Shown in pieces: positions 34,397-44,791 of a stretch of DNA of 64,000 nucleotides. Origin of the DNA: Kitagawia praeruptora (Eukaryota; Streptophyta; Magnoliopsida; Apiales; Apiaceae); the NCBI GenBank assembly GCA_037693485.1, contig CM075353.1, forward strand, positions 44,664,001 through 44,728,000. The letters are read 5' to 3'. The translations under genes were made by a program, and so were the position numbers. Numbering within the stretch: position 1 is the first letter of the stretch; the number at the start of each line of letters is the position of its first letter. Below the pieces are notes generated by a model that did no database searches, was not told the origin of the DNA, and saw nothing but the letters and a program-made list of their open reading frames with translations.

Positions 34397-34619
34397 AGAG
34401 ACAAACAGGTTTAGAATCTTTGATTCCACCAACAGACTTGCAACATCCATCTGTGGGGGCAGATCCTTTTCCCGTGGCAAAACCCAGGCAGTCCGTCAGT
34501 TTCTGAAAGTTATCCGCGCACTCCTTCTCTAATGGATCCACTCCCTCTGCTACAATATTCAACATAAGTAAACCTACCACCAGTACTATAACACTATAAT
34601 ACCCTGTCAACTTTTTCAT
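34397..34619 (-). pseudogene. GPI-type lipid transfer protein first-exon fragment
   Basis: From the ATG at 34619 it encodes a signal peptide (about residues 1-24, hydrophobic core VIVLVVGLLMLNIV). Then comes the first part of an eight-cysteine domain: EC, DC, GCC and the CLC pair, with ATGKGSAPT between as in LTPG proteins. A GTAAAG donor-like site interrupts the CLC codons and the last two cysteines are absent. Such proteins bind lipids at the cell surface. Here it is a captured 5' exon. The frame is open upstream of the ATG, but that part is not LTP. Confidence 0.75.
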
Positions 34620-34958
34620 GTTGAGTTCTAGTACCATTTTATCAAAATCTGTTTTTTGTCTCTGTTTTTGAGTCTCTGTTTTATTCATACAGTGCATAAA
34701 TATTAATGGGTATGGACATAAAAATATTATGTACCATATACAACCAGAAAAACCTTCTGGACACACAGGCCACAGGTATGAGCTACCTGATGAATATCTA
34801 GTGAAGTTGATAGGGGTGGTTGAGCATCAGAAACACAGAAATTGAACAACAAACATGTAAATACTTGTGTAACGTGAAAGGAAATATCAACATAAATGGA
34901 TGTCCTAGCTCGTATATTTATGCATATTATCAACTTACATATGAGATCTGTAACTTAC

Positions 34959-35707
34959 ATATGAGAGCAGACATAGGGCTGTTCATGACTTCATCCGGGA
35001 GATTAAGAATGTACTCTAGAATTGTAGTCCCCACTAAAAACTGAGCAACCTCGTTGCTAAAGTTATTGCAGTTATGTTTGAGCAAATTGTATGACTCTGC
35101 AGTGTACTGTGGGCTAATCTCTGGCAGATACATTTCAAATACATCTTTGGGAACGTGCGTAACACCAAGATCTATTACTCGAATTGGGGTCCCATATGGT
35201 GTAGCTCCTACAAGAGAATGCTCCAAGCCACCACTGAAATAGTATTCATTGCCATAGACAACTACTCCTGTATGCCTGCAGATCCAAGAAACTAAGACAA
35301 AATACCAAGAACAAGCAAAGTAAAGAAACAAAGTGATACTATTTAGGGAAATACTATAGTATTAACAGAATGTAAAAGCATCGGAATATCAACAAAATCA
35401 CATATTAATGTACATAAATAATAGCAAATTTTAAAACAGTTGAGTACTTACCATATGTCTTCAATAGCTTTCCCTAACAGTGTCATGGAGAACTGGCGTG
35501 CAATTTATTGGCTCGGGTCATATACATTCAAGTTAACCTTATGACCTTCCTGCAAAATCCGGGAGAACAAGTCACATAATATCAAAAAATTTAATGACAA
35601 TATAATAATATCCGGTAGTTTATGTATGGTCTAAAAATGAAACATATAGAGGGTTCAGAAGGATAAACACGAATAACTATCATTAAATTATATCTTACCT
35701 CGGCCAT
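34959..35707 (-). pseudogene. DeSI-like (PPPDE) isopeptidase fragment with stop
   Basis: Three exons with good splice sites: 35707-35699 (MAE), 35549-35452 and 35275-34959. The product is the N-terminal about 140 residues of a DeSI/PPPDE cysteine peptidase, which removes SUMO or ubiquitin from proteins. The catalytic His (residue 37, WHTGVVVYG) and Cys (105, HNCNNFSNE) are kept. A TAA at 35505-35507 (codon 18, after DPSQ) stops the frame, and the C-terminal exon is missing. It is followed on the same strand by the LTP and SPT6 pieces. A donor-like GTAAGT sequence occurs twice just after exon 3. Captured by the CACTA. Confidence 0.85.
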
Positions 35708-36534
35708 CCATTAATTTTCCTTTCAGTGAAACATAGACTCAAAATCTCCTAAACTGAAATTAGTGTTCATGGGAACCCCAACCCTGTAACACAAATTCAA
35801 ACCCAAATTCTTGAACCCAAATTATCGAAACCCCAGCCCTGTTACACAAAGTTAAATTATGTTAGCAGATTGTATGAAACTAAAAACAAACAAATCGAAA
35901 AAAAACAAACGGAAGCCCCACTTCGACGCCTCAATTGAACTCAAATCGAAGCCTCAATTGAACCCAAATCGAAGCCCCAGTAGAGGGGTTTTGTATGAAC
36001 AAATTTTGTGGGGTTTCAAGCTAGATCTATGAATTGGAACCGCGGAACTATGAATGGATGGTTTTATGAACTGGGTCTTGAGTTATTACTTGAAATTATG
36101 GGTGCGTGTTTGATAATTGTGAGATGAAGAACTAGAGTTTCAATTTGTGCTTGTATGTTTATGCGAGTGTTTAAATTTGTGTGTGTAATTATGTTAATGG
36201 TTTAAATTTTTGTGTAATTTGTGCGGCCGAGAAGATAGAGGGAAAGCTGAGAAGATAGAGGGGGAAATAAAATTTTGGCGAGGAGGGAAATGAAATTTTT
36301 TCCAAGGTTGGAAGGGGGAACTCAAGTGTAGTGAAATATTCACTTTTAATGGAAAATAAAATTACCCATCTTAAAATGTTTTAACATTTTTAATGAAATT
36401 TCACTTTTAATAGAATATTATGGTTTTTTATAAAAAAAAATGATATTATTTTGATTCAAAAAAATTAATTTTCATGTAAAAAAAGGTTAAAATTTTTATT
36501 TGTTAGAAAATATAAAATTTTGTTCATTGCAAAA
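35708..36534. other. 5' flank of the DeSI fragment inside the CACTA
   Basis: It contains repeated CCCCAGCCCTGT and AATCGAAGCCCCA-type words (35775-35990) and AT-rich DNA. It may include captured 5' UTR and promoter of the DeSI donor gene. No ORF of note. Confidence 0.4.
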
Positions 36535-36725
36535 TCACGGCAACACAATTTCAGAGGTACGACAACACACAAACACTTTTATTCTATGCCAACATATTTT
36601 TTCTACCTAAGGCAACATAAAAATGATAATGTTGTATTAGCCAAAAACATGCAAGGCAAAGGCAACATATCCAAAGGCAACATAGGCTCTAAATGTGTTC
36701 ATAGGCCTTTTATGGTGTAGTGTCT

Positions 36726-37485
36726 CTCTTTTGTTCTTGAGTATCAAAGTTGAATTTGAAGGTGATCCTGATATTGGATTTTGTTGTTCTTATACTCGAA
36801 TCGAAGCTCTCAATATCTAGTTTCATAATCCATCAACAGATTTCAGTTTGGGTAAAGTTTCGATTTTATAAAAAATTTTGAAGAATTTTACGTTTTTAGA
36901 GTTCATGCTTGAATTTGGGACTTTTCATTTGAATGATTTGTTGCTTGTTTTGATGATTCCTGGAGCGTTATATGATAATTAAGAGTTGATTTTAGTGTTT
37001 TATTAAAGTGTTTGTGTACGAATTGATATAGTTCGAGTATTTATAGTTTTTCAAAATTTTAATTCGATTGTTCATGATGTTCATTGATTGTTCGTATACG
37101 TGGATATGGGGGTTAGTTTGCTGATGTTCTTAACTTTGTTTTGAGTTATTAAACGTTGAGTTTGGTTTAGAATCGAAGAAGAACGATTGTTCGCCGAAGA
37201 TGGAGTTTAAGGTCGCCGGAATCAATCGGGTTTTGGTCATTTCTTATCGTTTTTGTAATTTGTCGATGTTATAAACATACTGGAATGATAACAGAGGGAT
37301 TAGAGTGTAAAAATCATGTGTTGGTGCTGTGTATGAGCCGTGCCGTCGATTTTCCGGTGACCGGATTTGTTGCCGGATTCTAGGTTCTTGCTGTGTATAG
37401 ATCTAAAGTAGAAAAAGATGATATACCCTTCCAATTAATTAATTGTCGGTAACGGTGCTTTAATTTTTAACGGAAGATAGACGTT
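36726..37485. other. Inner sequence of the MULE
   Basis: 760 bp between the CACTA end and the right TIR. It reads like gene 5' UTR and intron sequence (T-rich, a short GAAGATGGAGTTTAAGG stretch near 37196) but I cannot assign it to a gene. A Pack-MULE capture is possible. Confidence 0.35.
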
Positions 37486-37599
37486 AGTCATTTAAGTGGC
37501 TAAAAAAAGAATTTCGAGCCATCATAATGCAAGATTTGTAACTTTGGCCATCATAGTGCAAAAAATTAATTTATCTGGCCACTACAGTGCAATTTACTC
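37486..37599. repeat. Right TIR of the MULE
   Basis: Inverse of 27317-27430. Followed by the 9-bp TTAATTGTG. Confidence 0.9.
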
Positions 37600-37608
37600 T
37601 TAATTGTG

Positions 37609-38999
37609 TAAGAGTTTTAATATATACATAAAGTGACATGTGGCAATCCAGGTTGCTGAAGGTGCAGTTAGAGTACTAGAGAGGAATATAAAGAGAAGCC
37701 AGCAATCGACCAAGTGCAGTAGTTTTTGTCGCCATAAAACTACATTGTTTTTGTCAACTTGCTAAGCGCAATGGATATCCAGCTTACCTAAGACTGAATT
37801 CTATCTTGCACTTAAGTTTTATCTCATAAGAAGGGGCGCTCGTGCGTTGTATCCGAGTGCTACCTAATGATCTTGTCTGTCGGACACTCTTTTCTCAATT
37901 TCCTTGGCTTTCGGTAACATAAAGAGTAGTAACATAAAGTAAAAGCAATACTTGATACTTGTATTTAGGTTACAAAAGAATTAGCTTTGAAAAAATAGCT
38001 AAAGATGTTCTAAAATGAACTAATTTTGCATATTCTTAGCCTCAGTCTCATTCTTCACTTTACTGTCACACTGTGGCAACATTAGGTCCCATAGCCGTCT
38101 TTATGATCACCTAACTCCCTGTCCTGCTATCATGTGGCATGTATACTTACACTACAAACCCATCATCCAGATTTCTTTATTATCTTGTATTGATTGACCC
38201 ATAATAGGATTAACTTCTACTTCCTACAATGCAAAAAGGAACATGCAACATGCAAGCTTTGTTTTACCTGAAGCCAGCCGGAAATGGACTCAATTTTGTT
38301 TTTAAAAAGATATATTTTTTTTTTGGCGTAAAAAACAAGTATCCGAGTGCTTAAACCCATTTCCGGGTGACGAGTGTCCTCATGGGGACGGGCAAAGTGA
38401 AGAGTTGGGGTAATTGAGCACATAATACCTAATGAAAGAAGCAGAAAACACTTCAGAGGTAGTTTTCCTGGTTTATCAGTTTAAAATTATATGGTCTACC
38501 TCAAATTGATAACATTCAAAACGAAGATGGTTTCTTGTTTACGACTATACTCTTAAGGTCGTTACCGGAATGGACTCATACTTCTACTTTTGTTAGAGCA
38601 GAGATAATGTTCGCATAATGTTAGTGTATCCGCATCTATTTCTACTAGGACGTGTAATCAGTGTTTGATTCGGGTAGGACGTGTAATCAGTGTTTGATTT
38701 GGGAGGACAAGTAAATAACTCCAAATCGAATTAATCTCTCCTGGTGACACTTTTATGTTTGGGGATTTCTTCAGGAAACAAGTTTTTGGACAGTCATCCA
38801 TCTCAATTATTGGTAAATTGGTAATACCGTAATAGTAAGAAATGGTACCTTAAATGCTCCCTGCAGAGGATTCAACTAACCACATGCTGCTTTACCTGCT
38901 AGTATTTACTTCCCTGCATTATATAATCACTCGTCTGCTCTACATCATTCTCACAATCTACCACTTCTCATTCTTTTACTGCAGAATTGGCAAATAGAG
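37609..38999 (+). promoter_or_regulatory. Upstream region and TATA box of the PDF1-like gene
   Basis: TATATAA at 38920-38926 is 74-80 bp upstream of the ATG, a good position for a TATA box with a short leader. An L1-box-like word TAAATGCT (one mismatch from TAAATGYA, the HD-ZIP IV site found in epidermal genes) is near 38853. No ORF. The MULE ends 1.4 kb upstream of the gene. Confidence 0.5.
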
Positions 39000-40953
39000 A
39001 TGGCGAGGATTAAGTACAGGCAGGTGTCTCTGCTCATTTTCGGTTTGATTGCAGGGCTTCTTTCTCAAAACTTGGTGATTCCTGTAATGTCTGCTGCAAC
39101 TCTGGAAGATCAGAAAACGTATTATTCTCCAGACCCACATGGTGGAAAAAGTCATCAAGGAGGTAAGAAAATATCTTGTTAATATGCTATCTTAAAAGCG
39201 TGCATATATTTTGTGTGGGAAATCCAATAAGAAGTATTAGAAAGATTTGAGATGTTCAAATATATTTAGCTGATATGTTGGTTTCCAGGTTCTCCCCATA
39301 CACCATCACATGGCTCAGGAGGTGGACATGGAAGTTCACCGCACCATCATAAGAGTAAGACACCATCACATGGAAGCTCACCGCCTTCAAACTGCGGAAC
39401 TGGAACACCATCAAGTGGAGGACATCATCATTCTTCACCCACTCCCGTCCATAATCCACCCACTGACACTCCTAGTACCCCTTCCACGCCAACACATGAA
39501 AGCCCTCCAACCATTGACCCGGGAACTCCTTCAACGCCAACATATGGAAGCCCTCCAACAATTGAAAGTCCTCCAACCATTGACCCGGGAACTCCTTCAA
39601 CGCCAGCATATGGAAGCCCTCCAACAACTGAAAGTCCTCCAACCATTGACCCGGGAACTCCTTCAACGCCAACATATGGAAGCCCTCCAACAATTGAAAG
39701 TCCTCCAACCATTGATCCGGGAACTCCTTCAACGCCAGCATATGGAAGCCCTCCAACAACTGAAAGTCCTCCAACCATTGACCCGGGAACTCCTTCAACG
39801 CCAACTTACGGAAGCCCCCCAACTGATGAAAGCCCTCCAAGCATAGCCCCAGAAACTCCTTCAGCCCCAACATACGGAAGCCCTCCAACATACCAGAGCC
39901 CTCCAACAATAGACCCTGTAACTCCTTCAACACCAACATACAGTAGCCCTCCAACAATTGAAAGCCCTCCAAGCATAGCCCCTGAAACACCTTCAACACC
40001 AACGTCTGGAAGACCTCCAACTATTGACCCAGTGACCCCTTCTACACCGACATATGGAAGTCCAACAACTCCATCAATTGACCCAGTTACTCCTTCAACA
40101 CCAACTTATGGAAGCCCTCCATCTACTGACCCAGTCACGCCATCTACACCAACATATGGAAGTCCGACTACTCCGTCAGTCGATCCAGTTAGCCCTTCAA
40201 CACCAACATATGGAAGCCCAACTACTCCATCAGTCGACCCAGTCACTCCTACACCAACATACGGAAGTCCAACTACTCCATCAGTTGACCCGGTCACCCC
40301 TTCTACACCAACATATGGAAATCCGACTACTCCATCAGTTGATCCAGTTAGCCCTTCAACACCAACATATGGAAGTCCACCGACAATTGACCCTACAACA
40401 CCAACATATGGAAGCTCGCCGACTACTCCATATATTGACCCTGGAACCGGCATTGATCCAAATTCATCACCCTTTCCATGCATGTGAGTCACGATAGTAT
40501 AGTAAGGAGCTCAGTTGTCACTATAAACACCAAATAGCTCCATACTTTTGCTGCAATTATGGTGCTATACAGTAAGTGCAACTACTAAACAAATGTTATG
40601 GATTTGAATATTGCAGTTACTGGAGTACTCACCCAACATTGATATGGGGCCTTTTCGGCTTCTATGGCGCGACGTTAGGTGGAGCATTTGGTTTACCTGG
40701 CGGTGGACCAGGATTGGGGTCTCAACTCAATTTAGTACAAGCACTTTCAAACACCCGTAACGATGGATATGGCGCGCTATACAGAGAGGGGGCAGCTTCT
40801 TTGCTAAACTCCATGGTTATCAGGAGGTTTCCTTTCACAACCAATCAAGTTAGGAATAGTTTTATTTCCTCACTTGGCTCCAACTTGGCTGCAGCAGAGC
40901 AAGCGCATAAATTTCAAATGGCAAATGAGGGTCGGCTAAAGATGAAGAACTAG
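39000..40953 (+). CDS. PDF1: Protodermal factor 1-like epidermal proline-rich protein
   Basis: Three exons: 39000-39162, 39289-40483 and 40617-40953. All have GT-AG introns and matching phases (G|GT, AT|T), giving 564 residues. A signal peptide covers about residues 1-31. A His/Gly/Ser-rich stretch follows, then a long Pro/Thr/Ser repeat region (TPSTPTYGSPP units). Last comes a conserved C-terminal domain with WSTHPTLIWGLFGFYG, LVQALSNTRNDGYGALYREG and FPFTTNQVRNSF. This layout is that of PROTODERMAL FACTOR 1, an extracellular L1-layer (epidermis) protein of shoot meristems. Arabidopsis PDF1 is about 300 residues; this one is longer because the repeat region has grown. The exon 2 frame would stop 4 bases past the donor, so splicing is needed to reach the C-terminal domain. 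Confidence 0.92.
39469..40440 (+). repeat. Coding tandem repeats in the PDF1-like gene
   Basis: In 39520-39830 a 66-bp unit (22 codons, TPSTPTYGSPPTTESPPTID) is repeated almost exactly about four to five times. From 39830 to 40440 shorter, more varied units (TPSTPTYGSPTTPSVDPV) follow. The third positions are so alike in the first block that it must have grown recently. The repeat also opens long frames on other strands, which are by-products. Confidence 0.85.
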
Positions 40954-43900
40954 TTAACTAAGACCTGTTTCTCTTTTTGGTTTATCATCATTACATATAA
41001 TGCATTGTATTAGGTCTGGTGTGTTTATTTTCTTATAAATGCAATTCGTGTGTTGTCAGTGATTTGTGATGTATAATAATATTATGATGGATTTTCTTAA
41101 GTTTTAATTATACTAATTTGATTTTACCAATGATGTGGTATCATCAAAATCAATTAGATGTTGGTTTCCGCTTAAATGGTCATGACAAGGCATTTCCTAT
41201 TCGTTTGTAAATATGAACTAAAAATCACAAGCAGCTGCCAAAAAAGCAATGAACTCTATATCTATCAGAAAAACAATTACGAACAGCACATTGATGTCCA
41301 GTGCCAAGTAACTAAACCAAAAACCAGCATCAAGACTGGAGAGTAAAATCAATAAACAGAGAAATTACAAACTAAATGCAGAACAGTTACGATAAGATAC
41401 TGGAGAACTGATAAAATGCAGATGACACCAGCTGGTTAAAATTCAGCACTTGGACAAGGCTGTTATGTATCCTGATATTCTAGCTGTCATTTGAGTCGAG
41501 CAACTTCTGTTTATGATATTGCTGTAGTTTACCTATTGCGTGTTTAATCTTAACACCAAAGGTTGATTAAAATAGTCAATTTTAACACAGAAATCAAGTG
41601 TCAAAACTTGATGTTAATTCATGCCAGGAATTGGCTATGTTTATACAGGCATGTTTGGTATACTATCAATTTACTTGATAAACTTCGTAAATAAACAAGC
41701 TTGTGTTTGAACTCTAGAATTTCATTTTAAATGATACATCTGGTTCAAATTAGTATTACATGTCTCGATGTTAAAATTGCATTTGAATTTGGATCAGTTA
41801 TATTGCATTCATCTGTAAGTTCAAATTTGAGAATTTGAAATGATAAGTACACAATTTATGTCATTGGAAATTTATCATTTGAAAAGAATTCCTTGTTTCC
41901 AAGCACAATCCCAGAATTTTTTATCCAGGAGTTTGGCAATTAAGAACAAAATTCGGGTCTGGATACTAAGATCAGTCCAAAGAGTTCACCCCCTGTTTAG
42001 GTGTGTGGGGGGGGGGGGGAGGCACCATAGAGAGGTGTACATTCATCATAAAAAGTTTATACCAAGGATTTCGTTTTGTACTATAAATGTATATGTGACA
42101 AGATGACAACTACACAAAGTTTTCCGTGAATACTCAGCTGCAATTACAGAAACAGATGTTGATGAAATATAGGAATGACACAGACCTCGTTCGATGCAAT
42201 ATTCAGACTTCAGAGTCTAAGTGATACTTAGGATTATTACTGAAGATAACCAAAAACCTACATCTGAGTATCACTAGATCTTTAGTCTCAGTGCCAACAC
42301 AAATTTATTATTAATGCAAAATAGATCTTGCTTGTTGTCTTTCAACCCCATGCTCTGCACCTGAACATTAAATTCCAGTGAGTGATATAATAAAAAACTT
42401 AAATGTGGTCACGTAGGGGGAACGAGGCTATGATAAGAAATGAAAAGGAATGAATCTACTGAAAATCAACTACTACTAGGATGAATATGATTTCCTTTTT
42501 ATTTTTATTTCTTTGGATGAGTTTTGATCATTTCTTCAACATTTATTTGCATTCATGCCAGCAAGGAAAGCAATTTACTTTCTACAATAAATGAATACCA
42601 ACCAGATCAGAGGGAGGATGAAGGAATTGATAACACCTAAGAACAGTCACTGGGCGGCATCTCTTCAGAGTCGCAAGATTGACAGATTTAGTATCCCATT
42701 CCCAGTGATTTGTAAAATGATCAAATAATTAAACCAATCAACTGCTCCACTACGTACGACTTTATATGAAATGGACCAGAGGAGGCTATACGATTAGTCC
42801 CTGAACTATGCATGAGAGCAAGTCCAATGGTGGTGCTAAAATACGTATAGCTAAAATCAAGAATGTTTATAAGAACTTAATTAACCCATAACACCAGAGT
42901 GATGTAACTTTCTTCAGTCCAGAGATCATCTCCAACCAATTTAAAATAGATGTTGCCAAAAAATGTATTGTTCATGCTAAGAGGAATAAGAATTTTAGGT
43001 GCATAATTCAGGATGCTGTAACATTGTAAGTTTAATAATTGCGGTTATGATGTGTAAATGATATTTGATCAAATTAGTAACTTCTAATTAACACCTTGAG
43101 ATTTTGGTAGAGAGTTGGTTATTTGAAATTATAACTAAACTCAGGTTCAAACTCTTCTAATCTCCATATATATTCTTAAATTATAGACACCATTATTGTT
43201 GGTATGGTGAGGAAGGGTTGAAGTTACAAAATCTTTATAGCGTCTTTTGCTAACTACTTGTTTTGGTAAAATTGGCCATGAAACATCTAAGAGCGCGTTT
43301 CAAATTGTTAATCACAGCCTATAAATATTTTTTCCATCTTCTCTGGCAAAAAGTATCGTATTGACAATACCACACAACATTTTTTTCATATGAGCTAGAT
43401 GAGGTGAAAATGTGTTTGTGGAAAAGGTGCAATTTGAGCTTTGCAAAAGAGTAGTAGTTAAAACTTTTTTCATAAAAATACAATTAATCTTCAACTTAAT
43501 TTTGATAAAGAAAAAAACTAAGCTTTTTTTTTTTTTGGCCTTTAACTTGGAACTTTATTCGTTTAGTTACCAAGCAATAATCAATTTTTTTTTCCCTGAA
43601 CCCTCTTTTCCAGTGACATTGTTATGTGCAACACTTTCCACCCTCCACAACATGTTAATCACAGATATGTAAAGCTGATCCTAAGTTATCAGTCAGTATC
43701 ATGATATTCTGGATAGGGTAAATTTACGATATAATTTGAGTGTGTCTTAACATGCCGAAAAACCAGAGTTAACCAGATGAACACTATTTGTGCCAGATTT
43801 AACTGGATGAGCATTATTTGTGCTACAGGTTAGTGGCTGCAGAATTGAAATACCGATGGAGTAAATATTGTGGGAGGAGGGGTCCATCAGATTGAACTCC

Positions 43901-44791
43901 CAACTAATAGTTGCAGAAGGTGTGAAGCCATTGTATTCTATTGTTTAGCTACCTACTCCTTAAGCTGTCACCTAGCATTATTTGATTAGTATACAAATAC
44001 CTTCACATATATATCTACGCGAGCAAAGCAAAGATTAAATAAAGAACATTTACATTTTACAGTGATGGACACATAGTAGGTACTGGTTATAGAATATCTA
44101 CTTACCCTCAGGAAGAAAAGAATGACACGAATCATATGATAATGTATTCAAACAAAGGGGAAGAATACTCATGTTAGCTGCATTTATCATGAACTAGTAA
44201 ATTTACAAATGCTCCCCATATGTCAATAGGATGAGGAACACACAAAATCAGTAGGCTACATTAAAAAAAAAATATACAGTGAAAGGGGGACAAACTAACT
44301 TTTGAGGAGAACTTCGGACTAACTGTAGTTAACCTTCAATTTTTTATTTTCTTCTTCTAACATTCTACAAATGCAAGAAGGTCTCAACTCTTTTTTTTTT
44401 TTTTTAATATATATACTTTTAAAATGTTGCTACCAAGAAATTTTTTCTCGATATATTGGTCCTTTTTACAAGGGACATGAGAAAGCTTGCTACCTAAATT
44501 TTCTTCCCAAGATACAGATGTGTATATATTTAGAAATTGGGGAAGTTACTTATTTTATAATTTTTGTATTAATATTGCCATCAAGGCCAATTGGTTAACT
44601 TTATACTCCACAATATTCTTGTAACATAGAGCCTGGTACCAGTTCTGGTCTTGGGCTTAGTAAGCGTAGAAGTATTAGAGAAGAGTACCAAATAGTAAAC
44701 ATACAAGTATCTGCTGCTTGAATTTCATTGTGATGCCTGATTTAAGCCTTCAAACGTATACACATCTTCTCTGCTTCATTCTTAAATCAGA
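40954..44791. other. Intergenic, no gene recognised
   Basis: 3.8 kb of AT-rich DNA. The PDF1 3' end probably lies near 41030-41090 (AATAAT-type words). A run of 13 G is at 42007-42019. A GAGCAAGTCCAATGGTGG-type word near 42818 resembles the edge of a MITE, but no partner end is evident. No RNA gene seen. Confidence 0.6.

Larger units (their letters stand above)
27509..36722. mobile_element. Pack-TYPE CACTA element (9.2 kb), non-autonomous
   Basis: The ends are perfect 17-bp inverted repeats, CACTACACCATAAAAGG at 27509 and its inverse ending at 36722. They are flanked by the 3-bp duplication TCT (27506-27508, 36723-36725). Both subterminal zones carry many GGCAACA-type words (27530-27900, 36535-36690), like the transposase-binding arrays of CACTA elements. 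No transposase ORF is seen. Exon-like pieces of five host gene families lie on the minus strand, and a LTR derivative is nested at 28897-33809. It sits inside the MULE. Confidence 0.92.
27317..37599. mobile_element. Mutator-like element (MULE) with nested CACTA
   Basis: Terminal inverted repeats of 114 bp (27317-27430 and 37486-37599) match with about six differences. The 9-bp direct repeat TTAATTGTG flanks them (27308-27316 and 37600-37608), the duplication size of Mutator-like elements. Without the CACTA inside, the element would be about 1.1 kb and has no transposase ORF, so it is non-autonomous. The inner sequence at 36726-37485 is of unknown origin. Confidence 0.9.

Noticed and set aside
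34620..34766. N-terminal extension of the lipid transfer protein ORF
   Set aside because: The upstream residues do not fit the family; the signal peptide starts at the ATG at 34619.
39310..40497. Long open frames on the other frames and strand across the PDF1 repeats
   Set aside because: They arise because the repeat unit length is a multiple of three, which keeps all frames open. They lack starts, domains and splice logic.
42007..42019. Run of 13 G as a functional element
   Set aside because: A lone homopolymer with no flanking structure. Probably a slippage tract.
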